Shown here: one piece after another, positions 40,076 through 57,368 of the stretch
Numbering within the stretch: the stretch's first letter is position 1
Layout: the number at the start of each line of letters is the position of its first letter
The notes under the pieces: model-generated
Told to the model about the DNA's origin: nothing
The model's database searches: none
Seen by the model: only the letters and a program-made list of their open reading frames with translations
DNA from: Deinococcus alpinitundrae
GTDB taxonomy: Bacteria; Deinococcota; Deinococci; Deinococcales; Deinococcaceae
Direction of reading: 5' to 3'
Length of the DNA: 64,000 bases
NCBI RefSeq assembly: GCF_009982895.1
Contig: NZ_WXZL01000003.1
Span: 124,001 to 188,000 of the forward strand
Position numbers and translations under genes: made by a program

Positions 40076-40104
40076 TTGACATCGCCTGAATCGGCCTTTA
40101 CGAT
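40076..40104 (+). promoter_or_regulatory. Promoter of the xanthine/uracil-type permease gene
   Basis: TTGACA, exactly 17 bp, then TACGAT: the best-looking promoter in the window. Transcription would start near 40111 and leave a ~97-base leader containing the CRP-like palindrome. Confidence 0.65.
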
Positions 40105-40169
40105 GGGTTTACATATTACATAGATGGCTAAACAATTTGAACCTGCCGGGAATCCGGTCCGTTTCTTTG

Positions 40170-40189
40170 AATGTGAATATTCTCACATT
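40170..40189. promoter_or_regulatory. Perfect CRP-type palindrome in the permease leader
   Basis: AATGTGA-ATATTC-TCACATT contains TGTGA-N6-TCACA, the textbook CRP consensus, with two further symmetric bases on each side. It lies ~60 bases downstream of the predicted transcription start and 8 bases before the AAGGAGG site. In this position a bound CRP-family protein would act as a roadblock, or the RNA would form a 7-bp hairpin beside the ribosome binding site. Confidence 0.6.
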
Positions 40190-40207
40190 TATTCCAAGGA
40201 GGTCTGC

Positions 40208-41584
40208 ATGGTTCAGTCAACCCCCGTCCGTTCCGTTCATCCGGTAGACGAAATTCTGCCGGGAGGCCGTCTGGTGGCGTTCGGCCTACAACACGTACTG
40301 AGCATGTACGCGGGCATCATCGCCGTGCCGCTGGTGCTGGCCAGTGCGCTCGGCCTCCCCGCCGACCAGGTCATCCGCATCGTGAACGCCAGCTTCTTCA
40401 TGTGCGGCGTCGCCACCCTGATCCAGACCCTCGGCTTCGCAGGCTTCGGCGCGCGGCTGCCACTGGTGCAGGGCACCACCTTCGCATCGGTGGCCACCAT
40501 GATCCTGATCGGCAAGGAGAGCGGCCTGCCCGGCATCTACGGGGCCGTGATCGTCGCGGGCCTGTTCACGGTGCTGGCCGCTCCATACTTCTCGCGGCTA
40601 CTCAAATTCTTTCCGCCGGTCGTCACTGGCACGGTCATCACCATCATCGGCATTTCACTGATGCCGGTGGCGATCAAATGGGCGGGTGGCGGCGTGCCCG
40701 GCACGCCCACCTTCGGCGATCCGGCCAGCCTGGGCCTGGCGATGTTCACCTTGCTGTTCGTGCTGCTGGTCACCCGCTTTGGCCGGGGTATCTGGAGCCG
40801 CACGGCCATCTTGCTGGGTCTGGTGTTCGGCACGGTGGTCGCCACCCTGATCGGCAAGGCGAGTTTTGCCACCGTGGGCAGCGCCGCCGTTTTCGGCTTC
40901 ACGCCGCCGCTATTTTTCGGCACGCCGATTTTCGCGCTGGTGCCGATTCTGTCGATGGTGCTGGTAATGCTGGTCGTGATGGTCGAGACCACCGCCGATC
41001 TGCTGGCCATCGGGGAAATCGTCGAGAAGCCGGTGGACTCGGCGGTGGTGGCGCGCGGCCTCAGGGCCGACGGCCTCTCGACGGCGCTGGGCGGGTTGTT
41101 CAACGTCTTTCCCTTCACCGCGTTCGCCCAGAACGTCGGGCTGGTGCGCTTCACCGGCATCAAGAGCCGCTTCGTGGTGGCGGTGGCGGGCGTCATCCTG
41201 ATGCTGATGGGCTTTTTTCCCAAGCTGGGCGCGCTGGTCGCCTCGATTCCGCTGCCGGTGCTGGGCGGCGCGGGCCTGGTGCTGTTCGGCTCGGTGGCCG
41301 CGTCCGGCATCCAGACCCTGACCCGCGTCAACCTGGCTGACAACCGCAACCTCACCATCGTGGCCGTCAGCATCGGCCTGGGCGTCATTCCGTCCACCGT
41401 GCCGACCCTTTACGAAAAGCTGCCGAGCTGGGCCGGACTGTTTCTGGAAAGTGGCATCACCGCTGCTGCCATCAGCGCCATCCTGCTCAATGTGCTGTTC
41501 AATCTGATCGGCACGGGCCGCGAGCGCCGCTCACCCACCGCCGATGTGGCCAGCCACATGCCGGAAGCGGGCGACCTGCACTGA
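40208..41584 (+). CDS. Xanthine/uric acid-type NCS2 permease
   Basis: A 458-residue membrane protein with about 12-14 hydrophobic segments. Family signatures are GLQHVLSMYAGIIAVPL near the start, MVETTADLLAIGEIVEKPVD with the conserved Glu, and FTAFAQNVGLVRFTGIKSR, the NAT motif with Q-N-x-G. This motif type fits purine (xanthine/urate) rather than uracil carriers, although specificity is not proven. The start is set by AAGGAGG 5 bases before the ATG. It has its own promoter and terminator. It may supply purine to the ureide-breakdown cluster ~10 kb downstream; that link is inference. Confidence 0.88.
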   Translation: MVQSTPVRSVHPVDEILPGGRLVAFGLQHVLSMYAGIIAVPLVLASALGLPADQVIRIVNASFFMCGVATLIQTLGFAGFGARLPLVQGTTFASVATMILIGKESGLPGIYGAVIVAGLFTVLAAPYFSRLLKFFPPVVTGTVITIIGISLMPVAIKWAGGGVPGTPTFGDPASLGLAMFTLLFVLLVTRFGRGIWSRTAILLGLVFGTVVATLIGKASFATVGSAAVFGFTPPLFFGTPIFALVPILSMVLVMLVVMVETTADLLAIGEIVEKPVDSAVVARGLRADGLSTALGGLFNVFPFTAFAQNVGLVRFTGIKSRFVVAVAGVILMLMGFFPKLGALVASIPLPVLGGAGLVLFGSVAASGIQTLTRVNLADNRNLTIVAVSIGLGVIPSTVPTLYEKLPSWAGLFLESGITAAAISAILLNVLFNLIGTGRERRSPTADVASHMPEAGDLH

Positions 41585-41617
41585 GGCAAGTCAGCGGCTG
41601 ACCTGATTACCTGCGCC

Positions 41618-41674
41618 GCGCCTGGACCGTTGACTTCCAAAAAGGGGAGAGAACGGTCCAGGCGCAGTTTTTAT
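41618..41674 (+). terminator. Rho-independent terminator of the permease gene
   Basis: A perfect 14-bp stem (GCGCCTGGACCGTT / AACGGTCCAGGCGC) with a 20-base loop, followed by AGTTTTTAT. It separates the permease from the convergent CoA-transferase gene. The T-tract is on the + strand only. Confidence 0.88.
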
Positions 41675-41690
41675 TCAGGAGTGCGTTTCC

Positions 41691-44314
<2,624 letters not shown>

Positions 44315-44564
44315 GAAGTCTCCTGAAGGTGCAAGGGTGCGGTCGGGGGCCGAACCGGTCGCCCCGAAGGTGCAGGTGGTCGAGCGCCTGCCCAAGTACG
44401 TCGCTGGTCATGCCGAGTGTACGAGATTCGGTCCCATCGGCCCAGCTTGGTGGGTCGCCGTTCGGGCCGGGTCTGGATGTGCCGCAGGGGTCAGCGGCCC
44501 GGCGTGCTCAGGAATGCGCCCAGTTCTGGAAGGGGAGAGAAAGGCGGGCAGGTCCCATCCACCC

Positions 44565-45860
44565 TCAGGGCTGTTGCTCGGGCACTTCGGTGGGCAGCTG
44601 GCGGCTCCGGCCCAGGTCCAGCAACTTGTCGGCCAGGCCGCCCCGGTAAGGCCAGTTCCGATCCGGCTCCGCCGCTTCTCCCAGTAGGCGGGTCAGCTCC
44701 TCGCTCAGGTCCACCAGGTACGGGTGCAAATCGAACAGCAACTCGCGGTTGTGGCCGCGTTCCAGCGCGCCCAGGATGCGCCGGTAAGCGCGGCGGGCGG
44801 CCTGGAGCGCCGCGCTGGTTTCGGGCGTGGGCGCGGCAGTATGAGCCTGGGCCTCCGTCAGCAGCGCTCCGGCACGCGGTCCCAGACGGTGGGGCAGGTA
44901 GAGGGTGTCGGCCAGCAGTTGCAAATCGGCCAGTGTTACTGCATCTGGGGTCGCCTCTTGTGAAGCCACGCCGCCGAAGGTAGGGAGCCAGGCCGCGAGC
45001 GCCCGCTCCCCCGACGCCTCGGCGCTCCAGGTGCTCTGCGCCGCCGCGTAGTCGGCCAGGCTGTGCAGGCCCGGAAAGTTCGGCTCGAAGGGGGTGTTGG
45101 GGTTCGACAAGATGCCCGATACCTCGCCGCGCAGGGCCAGCGGTCTGCCGCCGTAGGGGCCCAGGTGCAGGCGGTGAATGGTGTAGTCGCTGACGTGCAG
45201 ATTGTCCCAGATCAGCGGCTTGCGCCCGATGACTCCGGCCAGTTCGCGCACCGATTCGGCGCTGATCTGCGGCGAGACGATCAGCGGCCCGGTCCACAGA
45301 ATCTCGACGCCGCTGTCCAGGCGGGCGAGTTCACGCAGGTAGGGCGAGGTTGTGACTGAGGGTGTGGCCATCTCGCCGCAGTACTCGGTGGGGCAAAACA
45401 AAAACAGCCCCTGGGTGCCCCGCGCTTTGAGCTGAGCACGCACAAAATGCGTCGTCTCCACCTGCTCGGCAGCCTGGGCGGCCCGGTCAGGCTGGTTGGG
45501 AATATCGTCGAACAGCAGGGCGAAGTCGCGCAGGCCCGCCGCCGCCAGCGAGTCGAACTTGGCGGCCAGCGCGGCCCGGTCCGCGTCGCTGGCCCAATCG
45601 AGATCGAGGCCGGGAGCCAGCGCGTACACGAAGCGCACGCCCCGCGCTGTTGCCGCCGCGTTCAATTCACTCAGCGCCGCCGCCTCGGCCGGCGGGTACG
45701 GCGCACGCCAGCGGGCACGGTGGTAGAGGTCGTCCTTGGGAGCGTAGAGATAAGTGTTCATGCTCCAGTCCTGCATCCAGCCCAGCAGCCGCTCACGCTG
45801 CGGTCCGGTCCAGGGACGGCCATAAAAGCCCTCGATGACGCCCAGTAGAAATTCGCTCAT
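44565..45860 (-). CDS. Glycoside hydrolase family 84 (beta-N-acetylglucosaminidase)
   Basis: A 431-residue GH84 catalytic-domain protein. Family marks are GVIEGFYGRPWTGPQRERLL at the start, MNTYLYAPKDDLYHRARWR, and the catalytic Asp pair in FALLFDDIPN, which supports substrate-assisted hydrolysis of N-acetylhexosaminides. LFCPTEYCG and LIWDNLHVSDY complete the active site. There is no signal peptide or binding module, unlike clostridial secreted enzymes, so it is probably cytoplasmic. With the GH38 mannosidase it suggests use of glycoprotein-type glycans. A ~250-bp gene-free stretch separates it from the thiolase start. Confidence 0.92.
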   Translation of the reverse strand: MSEFLLGVIEGFYGRPWTGPQRERLLGWMQDWSMNTYLYAPKDDLYHRARWRAPYPPAEAAALSELNAAATARGVRFVYALAPGLDLDWASDADRAALAAKFDSLAAAGLRDFALLFDDIPNQPDRAAQAAEQVETTHFVRAQLKARGTQGLFLFCPTEYCGEMATPSVTTSPYLRELARLDSGVEILWTGPLIVSPQISAESVRELAGVIGRKPLIWDNLHVSDYTIHRLHLGPYGGRPLALRGEVSGILSNPNTPFEPNFPGLHSLADYAAAQSTWSAEASGERALAAWLPTFGGVASQEATPDAVTLADLQLLADTLYLPHRLGPRAGALLTEAQAHTAAPTPETSAALQAARRAYRRILGALERGHNRELLFDLHPYLVDLSEELTRLLGEAAEPDRNWPYRGGLADKLLDLGRSRQLPTEVPEQQP

Positions 45861-46022
45861 GGCCTTCAGCCTACGGGTAGAAAGTGGGCCGCCGCAAGAA
45901 GTGGTCCCGGCGAACGGGTTCGCGCCTGCGTTCACGGGCCGCCCGGTGTTCTAAACTTGAACCCAGTCAAACCAACCGGGTCAACCAGAGTTCCCGCTTT
46001 CCCCGACCTCAAGGAGCCATTC

Positions 46023-47183
46023 ATGCTGGACTATTTTCAGGCCCGCGCCCTGCTGGGCCACGACGAACAACTGGTGATGCAGAGCGTGCGCGCTTATGTG
46101 GACGGCCAGTTGATGCCGCAGATCGCCGACTGGTGGGACGCCGAAGCCCTGCCGGTGCGCGAGGTGATGCGGGGATTCGGCGCTCAGGGCCTGCTCGGCC
46201 CGACCGTACCGGAAGAATACGGCGGCTCGGAGGCCAGCTACAGCGCTTACGGCGCGATGATGTACGAGCTGGAACGCTGCGACAGCGGCCTCAGGAGCGC
46301 GGCCAGCGTGCAGGGCAGCTTGGTGATGCACCCGATCAACGCTTACGGCTCGGAGGAGCACAAACGGCAGTACCTACCGGGCCTGGCGTCCGGCGAACTG
46401 ATCGGCTGTTTCGGCCTGACCGAACCCGACGGCGGCTCCGACCCTGCTGCCATGCGCACCCGCGCCCGCAAGGACGGGGGTGACTACGTTCTCAGCGGCA
46501 ACAAGATGTGGATTACCAACAGCCCCGTGGCCGATCTGGCGGTGGTATGGGCCAAGGACGACGAGGGCCTGGTGCGCGGTTTCATCGTGCCGCGCGGCAC
46601 CAAAGGCTTCTCGACGCCCAAGATTCAGCGCAAGATGAGTTTGCGGGCCAGTGTCACCGGCGAGATCGTGCTGGACGACTGCCGCATTCCGGCGGAAAAT
46701 ATGCTGCCTGGCTCCGGCGGCCTCAAAAGCCCGCTGGGTTGCCTCACCTCGGCCCGCTTCGGCATCGCCTGGGGCGCAATGGGGGCGCTGGAAGCGGTGT
46801 ACCAGACGGCACTGGACTACACCACCTCCCGCACGACCTTTGGCAAGCCGATTGCCAGCCGCCAGCTGGTGCAGGACAAGCTGGTGCGCCTCGCCACCGA
46901 TCACTCGGCGGGCCTGCTGATGGCCGTGCGCCTGGGACAGCTCAAGGACGGCGGCCAGATGACTTTCGGGCAGGTGTCGGTCGCCAAGCGCAACAACGTG
47001 CGGGTCGCGCTGCAAGGTGCCCGGCTGGCCCGCGAGCTGCTGGGCGGCAACGGGATCACCACCGAGTATCCGGTGATTCGCCACATGCTCAACCTGGAAA
47101 CGGTGGATACCTACGAGGGCACCCACGACATCCACACCCTGATCGTGGGCCGTGATCTGACTGGTCTCAACGCCCTGGGGTAA
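46023..47183 (+). CDS. gcdH: Glutaryl-CoA dehydrogenase-like acyl-CoA dehydrogenase
   Basis: A 386-residue FAD acyl-CoA dehydrogenase. The N-terminal domain has LLGPTVPEEYGGSEASYSAY and the flavin loop has CFGLTEPDGGSDPAAMRTRA. The C terminus has ETVDTYEGTHDIHTLIVGRD, with the catalytic Glu placed as in GcdH. GcdH oxidises and decarboxylates glutaryl-CoA to crotonyl-CoA in lysine and tryptophan breakdown. CAAGGAG precedes the ATG. It converges with the IclR gene with only a 10-base gap. Confidence 0.87.
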   Translation: MLDYFQARALLGHDEQLVMQSVRAYVDGQLMPQIADWWDAEALPVREVMRGFGAQGLLGPTVPEEYGGSEASYSAYGAMMYELERCDSGLRSAASVQGSLVMHPINAYGSEEHKRQYLPGLASGELIGCFGLTEPDGGSDPAAMRTRARKDGGDYVLSGNKMWITNSPVADLAVVWAKDDEGLVRGFIVPRGTKGFSTPKIQRKMSLRASVTGEIVLDDCRIPAENMLPGSGGLKSPLGCLTSARFGIAWGAMGALEAVYQTALDYTTSRTTFGKPIASRQLVQDKLVRLATDHSAGLLMAVRLGQLKDGGQMTFGQVSVAKRNNVRVALQGARLARELLGGNGITTEYPVIRHMLNLETVDTYEGTHDIHTLIVGRDLTGLNALG

Positions 47184-47193
47184 TGCTGCCCGG

Positions 47194-48012
47194 CTAGGTG
47201 TTTGGCCCCACGCCCAGCCGGGCGGCCACCTGCCCGGCGGCCTGGGTGAGCCGCTCGGCCACCTGCTCGACGTGGGCCTGGTTGAAGCGCGAGGTCGGTG
47301 CAGACAGACTCAGCGAGGCGGCCACCTGCCCGCTCTGGTCGCGCACCGGCACGGCCACGCAGCGCACGCCCAGTTCGCGCTCCTCGTCGTCGAGGCTGTA
47401 GCCTGCCGCCCGCACCTTGCCCAGTTCCTGCAGGAAGGCGGGCAGGGTGGAGATTGAGTGCGGCGTATAGGCCGGATACGGTCCGCTGCCGAGCTTCTGT
47501 CGCACCTCCTCCTCGCTACGCCAGGCCAGCAAAATCTTGCCGACGCCCGAGCAGTGCAGCGGTGCGTTGTCACCGACGCGGGCGAACATCCTCACCAGCT
47601 GGCGGCCCTCCACCTGATCGATGTAGATGGCCTCGTCGCCGTACAGTACGGCCAGATTCACCGTCTCGTTGAGATCGCCCACCAGCCGCTCCATCTCCGG
47701 GTGCGCCACCCCGATCAGGTTGTTGCGCTCAGAGAAGGCCAGCCCCACCTGATAAGCCCGCAGCCCGATACTGAACAGGCCCGACTGCGATTCCCAGCTC
47801 ACGAAGCCCTGCTGGCGCAAGGTTTCCAGCAAGCGGTAGGTGGTGCTGACCGACAGTCCCACCTGCTTGGCGATCTCTGTGAGCGGCGCTTTTCTGAGTT
47901 CCTTGAGTGCCAGCAAAATGAGCAGCCCGCGCTCCAGGGTACGCACACTGCTGGTCTCGCCGCTGCGGGTGCGGCCCGGTTTCTGTCTCGGCGTGGTCAC
48001 GGACAGAGCCAA
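47194..48012 (-). CDS. IclR-family regulator (AllR-like candidate)
   Basis: A 272-residue IclR protein. The winged helix is at ~25-85 (VRTLERGLLILLALKEL, then LTEIAKQVGLSVSTTYRLLETL). The effector domain follows (NLAVLYGDEAIYIDQVEG, LHCSGVGKILLAW and GYSLDDEERELGVRCVAVPV). It lies directly downstream, on the same strand, of the glyoxylate-to-glycerate genes. In E. coli the equivalent genes are repressed by the IclR protein AllR, which responds to glyoxylate and allantoin. By position this is the likely regulator of both divergent arms. Confidence 0.9.
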   Translation of the reverse strand: MALSVTTPRQKPGRTRSGETSSVRTLERGLLILLALKELRKAPLTEIAKQVGLSVSTTYRLLETLRQQGFVSWESQSGLFSIGLRAYQVGLAFSERNNLIGVAHPEMERLVGDLNETVNLAVLYGDEAIYIDQVEGRQLVRMFARVGDNAPLHCSGVGKILLAWRSEEEVRQKLGSGPYPAYTPHSISTLPAFLQELGKVRAAGYSLDDEERELGVRCVAVPVRDQSGQVAASLSLSAPTSRFNQAHVEQVAERLTQAAGQVAARLGVGPNT

Positions 48013-48146
48013 CTGAAATGGGGCCGAGTGGAGCGGTGGGCAGTGGGCATGGGCAATCTCCTGGGTGAATGGAAGGGTGAGGTATTTTGTACGCTGAAAT
48101 TCCTTTCCATTCTATAGGAGAAGCCGGGCTGGCATCCGTCTGCTCC

Positions 48147-49421
<1,275 letters not shown>

Positions 49422-49422
49422 C

Positions 49423-51146
<1,724 letters not shown>

Positions 51147-51213
51147 GTGGGCCTCCAAGGATGGGGTGGGGGTGGGCATCATGGTAGCGCCCCCAATAAA
51201 TCTATTTTTCTTA

Positions 51214-51241
51214 TTTCCTAGAAAATAATTTTCTCAGAAAA
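51214..51241. promoter_or_regulatory. Two AT-rich palindromic motifs between gcl and hyi
   Basis: TTTCCTAGAAAA (51214-51225) and TTTTCTCAGAAAA (51229-51241, perfect around one central base) lie side by side, centres ~15 bases apart, just outside the gcl stop. IclR regulators often bind such short paired palindromes. The adjacent AT-rich stretch (TAGATT, TTTATT on the minus strand) could hold the -10 box of a separate hyi promoter. Confidence 0.4.
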
Positions 51242-51242
51242 C

Positions 51243-53021
<1,779 letters not shown>

Positions 53022-53042
53022 CTCCATTTCCTCCTTGAAAGG

Positions 53043-53071
53043 AGCCTAAGCGCCCGATCGCTATTTGTCAA
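53043..53071 (-). promoter_or_regulatory. Promoter of gcl
   Basis: Read leftward: TTGACA (53071-53066), 17-bp spacer, TAGGCT (53048-53043). The transcript would begin only ~10-15 bases before the ribosome binding site. Just upstream lies an AT-rich stretch with several AGAA repeats and a GTAA-TTT-TTAC palindrome (53081-53091) that could be a regulator site. Confidence 0.55.
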
Positions 53072-53213
53072 TCCGTAGAAGTAATTTTTACAGAATAGAA
53101 ATCAGAAGTGATTGAGACAGTTGGTCACAGCCATGAGGGGCGACGAAGGATGAGCCTGGATTGGCGGACGTTGTAGGGGGCTATTTCCACACATCAAAAA
53201 TTAAATCCGTTCT

Positions 53214-53242
53214 TTGACAAATGAGGGCCGAATATGTTAAAT
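53214..53242 (+). promoter_or_regulatory. Promoter of the allantoate hydrolase operon
   Basis: TTGACA, 17-bp spacer, TTAAAT, pointing right. It is ~140 bp from the divergent gcl promoter, so one regulator could control both. The predicted transcript has a ~110-base leader that includes the small frame starting at 53300. Confidence 0.5.
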
Positions 53243-53299
53243 CATGCTTACCGCTGCCGTACCCTGGTATTCGCCCTACCTTCTTGCAGGAGACTCCTT

Positions 53300-53361
53300 G
53301 TGACCCGATCCCGTGCCCACCTGCCGACGCCCCGAGCGCTACCTGCCGGGGACCGCGCCGT

Positions 53362-53365
<4 letters not shown>
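53300..53365 (+). CDS. Possible 21-codon leader peptide upstream of the amidohydrolase
   Basis: A GTG with a good ribosome binding site (GCAGGAG, 7 bases upstream) opens a frame reading VTRSRAHLPTPRALPAGDRA, then Val and stop. Its TGA overlaps the ATG of the next gene as ATGA. The amidohydrolase ATG has no Shine-Dalgarno sequence of its own, so its translation probably depends on ribosomes finishing this frame. The alternative is a 1-base sequencing or real frameshift, in which case this is the true N terminus of the enzyme. Confidence 0.4.
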
Positions 53366-54657
<1,292 letters not shown>

Positions 54658-54716
54658 CCCGCACCCCGCCCCGGCCCTCGAGCCTCCCCAGCACCCCCAC
54701 CCAGGAGACACACGCC

Positions 54717-55490
54717 ATGACCAACCGCCCCAACTTGCAGCAACTCGGCCAGACCCGCAGTGTCGTGGACCCGAATTTCGCGCTGATCACCCCCGAAACC
54801 TTCATCCGGACGCAGGTGGCCGGGTGGACCAACACCACCTGTGTGGTTCACATCGCCCCGGTGATGGGCCTGGGCGCGCGCTTCTCGCAGTACACCGCTG
54901 AGATGCAGCCGGGGGCCAAGGCCGTCGCCCCGCCCAGCGGAATTCAGCGCTTCGTCTTTGTGCTGGAGGGTGAACTGGAAGTCAGCGTCGGCGGTGAGAC
55001 GCGGCGATTGGGCGAATACGACTACGTATACCTGCCTGCCGATACCGAGAACACCCTGCACGCGGCCGGAACTGCCCGCGTCAGCGTGTTCGAGAAGCGC
55101 TTCGCAGCGCACGCTCGGGGCCTCCCCAGTCCCCAGGTGGTGTTTGGTAACGAGCGTCAGGTGGCCGGGTTCGAGTTCGAGGGCGACCCCGGTTTGATTG
55201 CCCGCAAGTTACTGCCCGACGAGGCGCAGTTCGACTTCATCGTGACCACCATGAGCTACGCGCCCGGCGCGACGCTGCCCTACGTGGAGGTTCACTACAT
55301 GGAACACGGGCTGCTGATGCTGGAAGGTGAGGGCCTCTACCGCCTGGGCGAGCGCTACCTGCCGGTGACGACCGGCGACGTGATCTGGATGGGCGCGCAC
55401 TGCCCGCAGTGGTACGGCGCGCTGGGCAAGACCTGGAGCAAGTACCTGCTCTACAAGGACATGAACCGTCAGGTGCTGGATCTCAAATAA
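54717..55490 (+). CDS. allE: (S)-ureidoglycine aminohydrolase
   Basis: A 257-residue bicupin. The C-terminal cupin holds the manganese site of the family: [10 protein letters not shown] (Glu, His, His) and CPQWYGALG (Gln). The N-terminal cupin ([19 protein letters not shown]) lacks metal ligands, as is usual. The enzyme hydrolyses ureidoglycine to ureidoglycolate and ammonia, taking the unstable product of allantoate amidohydrolase, which is encoded just upstream. CAGGAG precedes the ATG. The next steps to glyoxylate (ureidoglycolate lyase or dehydrogenase) are not in this window. Confidence 0.93.
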   Translation: MTNRPNLQQLGQTRSVVDPNFALITPETFIRTQVAGWTNTTCVVHIAPVMGLGARFSQYTAEMQPGAKAVAPPSGIQRFVFVLEGELEVSVGGETRRLGEYDYVYLPADTENTLHAAGTARVSVFEKRFAAHARGLPSPQVVFGNERQVAGFEFEGDPGLIARKLLPDEAQFDFIVTTMSYAPGATLPYVEVHYMEHGLLMLEGEGLYRLGERYLPVTTGDVIWMGAHCPQWYGALGKTWSKYLLYKDMNRQVLDLK

Positions 55491-55527
55491 CGGGCCTTGA
55501 GCTCACCCGCGCCGAACAGGAGAAGAC

Positions 55528-57285
55528 ATGACTACCCAGCCCACTGAGTCCCAACCTTCCGCAACCCAGCCACTCAGCACCCACTACGATGTGCGCCGCG
55601 ACGCTGCCGGACACCGTTACCTGGCTCCTTTTGTTCACGGCTTCGACCTTACCCGCATTCCGCTGCTCAACAAGGGCACGGCCTTCACCGAGGCCGAGCG
55701 CGAGGTGCTGGGTCTCGACGGGTTGATTCCGCCGCAGGTGGATACCCTCGACACCCTGACCAAGCGGGTTTACCGCGATTACCTCAAGGTGATGGAGCCG
55801 CTCGACAAGCACGTGTTCCTGCGCAACCTGCAAGACCGCAATGAGGTGCTGTTTTACTCGCTGCTGAGCAGCCATGTCGAGGAGATGCTGCCCATCGTCT
55901 ACACCCCCACAGTCGGCTTGGCGGTGCAGGAATTCAGCCGCATCTACCGGGTGCCGCGCGGCCTGATGCTCTCGACGCGCACCATCGCCCGCGTGAATCA
56001 GGCGCTCGCCAACGTGCCGCTCAACGACGTGCGGATCATCGTCGCCACCGATTCGAGCGCCATCCTGGGCATCGGCGACCAGGGCTTCGGCGGCATGGGC
56101 ATTTCCATCGGTAAGCTCAGTCTCTACGTGGTCGCAGGCGGCGTCGGCCCCGACAAGACCTTGCCCGTCGAGCTGGGCGTGGGTACGGGCCGCCAGGACC
56201 TGATTGACGACCCGGATTACCTGGGCGTGCGCCACCCGCGTCTGACCGGCGGTGAGTACGACGCTTTTCTCGACGCTTTCGTGGAGGGCGTCAAGGCCCG
56301 CTACCCCAAGGCCATCATCCAGTGGGAGGATTTCTCCAAGGACACTGCCTTCCGGGTGCTGGAGCGCTACCGCAAAGCGGTGCCGAGCTTCAACGACGAC
56401 ATTCAGGGCACCGGAGCGGTCACGCTGGCGGGCGTCCTGCGCGCCTGCGCCGTCAAGGGCGAGCGGCTGCGCGATCAGGTGGTCGTGATTCACGGCGCGG
56501 GCGCAGGCGGCGCGGGCGTGGCCACCGCCATCCGCGAGGGCATGCGGCGTGAGGGCCTGACGCCGGACGAGGTGATCCGGCGCGTGCTGGTGCTCGATTC
56601 GCGCGGCTTGTTGACCGATGATCGCCAGCTCGAAGACTACAAGCGCCCGCTGGCCACGCCGAAAGCGGTCACCGAGGGCTGGACCGGCACCGACCTGCTC
56701 AGCGTGGTGAAGGAGGCCGGGGCCACCGTGCTGCTGGGTCTCAGCGGCCAGGGCGGTATCTTCAGCGAGGCCGTGGTGCGGGCGGTGCAGGCCAACGCAC
56801 CTCGGCCCATCGTGTTCCCGCTGTCCAATCCCACCGCCAACTGCGAGGCGCTGCCCTCGGACGTGCTGAAGTGGACGGCCGGCCAGGCACTGGTCGCCAC
56901 CGGCAGCCCCTTTGACCCGGTCAGGCTTGGCGAGCAGACCTACGCCATCGGCCAGGGCAACAACGCCTTCATCTTCCCCGGCCTGGGCTTCGGCGCGGTG
57001 CTGTCGGGCGCGCGCGAGATCACTGACGAGATGGTACTGGAAGCGGCCTACGCCCTGACCGACTACAGCGCCGCCGCGTACCCAGATCGGTTGTATCCGC
57101 CGGTGAGTGAGCTGCCCACCGCCAGCATTCAGGTGGCGGTGCGGGTCATTGAGCAGGCGCTCCGTGAAGGCGTGGCCCAGGAAGCGGACCTGGCCGGGCT
57201 GGACCGGGTGGCCCTGACCAAGCTGGTGCGCGACAAGTTCTGGCGGCCCGAGTACCTGCCGTTCCGCCTTCCCGAACAAAACTGA
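55528..57285 (+). CDS. maeA: NAD-type malic enzyme
   Basis: A 585-residue large-type malic enzyme. Recognised segments are [75 protein letters not shown], the cofactor site [16 protein letters not shown], and [19 protein letters not shown]. It decarboxylates malate to pyruvate. CAGGAG precedes the ATG 38 bases after allE, so it is part of that operon. A role with glyoxylate entering through malate synthase is plausible but inferred. Confidence 0.92.
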   Translation: MTTQPTESQPSATQPLSTHYDVRRDAAGHRYLAPFVHGFDLTRIPLLNKGTAFTEAEREVLGLDGLIPPQVDTLDTLTKRVYRDYLKVMEPLDKHVFLRNLQDRNEVLFYSLLSSHVEEMLPIVYTPTVGLAVQEFSRIYRVPRGLMLSTRTIARVNQALANVPLNDVRIIVATDSSAILGIGDQGFGGMGISIGKLSLYVVAGGVGPDKTLPVELGVGTGRQDLIDDPDYLGVRHPRLTGGEYDAFLDAFVEGVKARYPKAIIQWEDFSKDTAFRVLERYRKAVPSFNDDIQGTGAVTLAGVLRACAVKGERLRDQVVVIHGAGAGGAGVATAIREGMRREGLTPDEVIRRVLVLDSRGLLTDDRQLEDYKRPLATPKAVTEGWTGTDLLSVVKEAGATVLLGLSGQGGIFSEAVVRAVQANAPRPIVFPLSNPTANCEALPSDVLKWTAGQALVATGSPFDPVRLGEQTYAIGQGNNAFIFPGLGFGAVLSGAREITDEMVLEAAYALTDYSAAAYPDRLYPPVSELPTASIQVAVRVIEQALREGVAQEADLAGLDRVALTKLVRDKFWRPEYLPFRLPEQN

Positions 57286-57333
57286 GCGCGCAGGATTGAT
57301 CACGGAGGGCAGACCTCCTGTACTTTTTCAGTG

Positions 57334-57368
57334 GCCCCACCAGCGAATCAAGGCTGGTGGGGCGCTTT
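57334..57368 (+). terminator. Terminator after malic enzyme
   Basis: A perfect 11-bp stem (GCCCCACCAGC / GCTGGTGGGGC) with an 8-base loop, followed by GCTTTAT. It lies between two convergent genes. Upstream of the left arm, TACTTTTTCA lacks an A-run, so action is mainly rightward. Confidence 0.75.

Noticed and set aside
40105..40207. Purine or xanthine riboswitch in the permease leader
   Set aside because: Only the 7-bp palindrome and a weak GC stem were found; no three-way-junction core or known conserved loop sequences could be matched by eye.
47184..47230. Terminator hairpin between glutaryl-CoA dehydrogenase and the IclR gene
   Set aside because: CCCGGCT/AGCCGGG can pair, but the right arm lies inside the IclR coding region and there is no T-tract.
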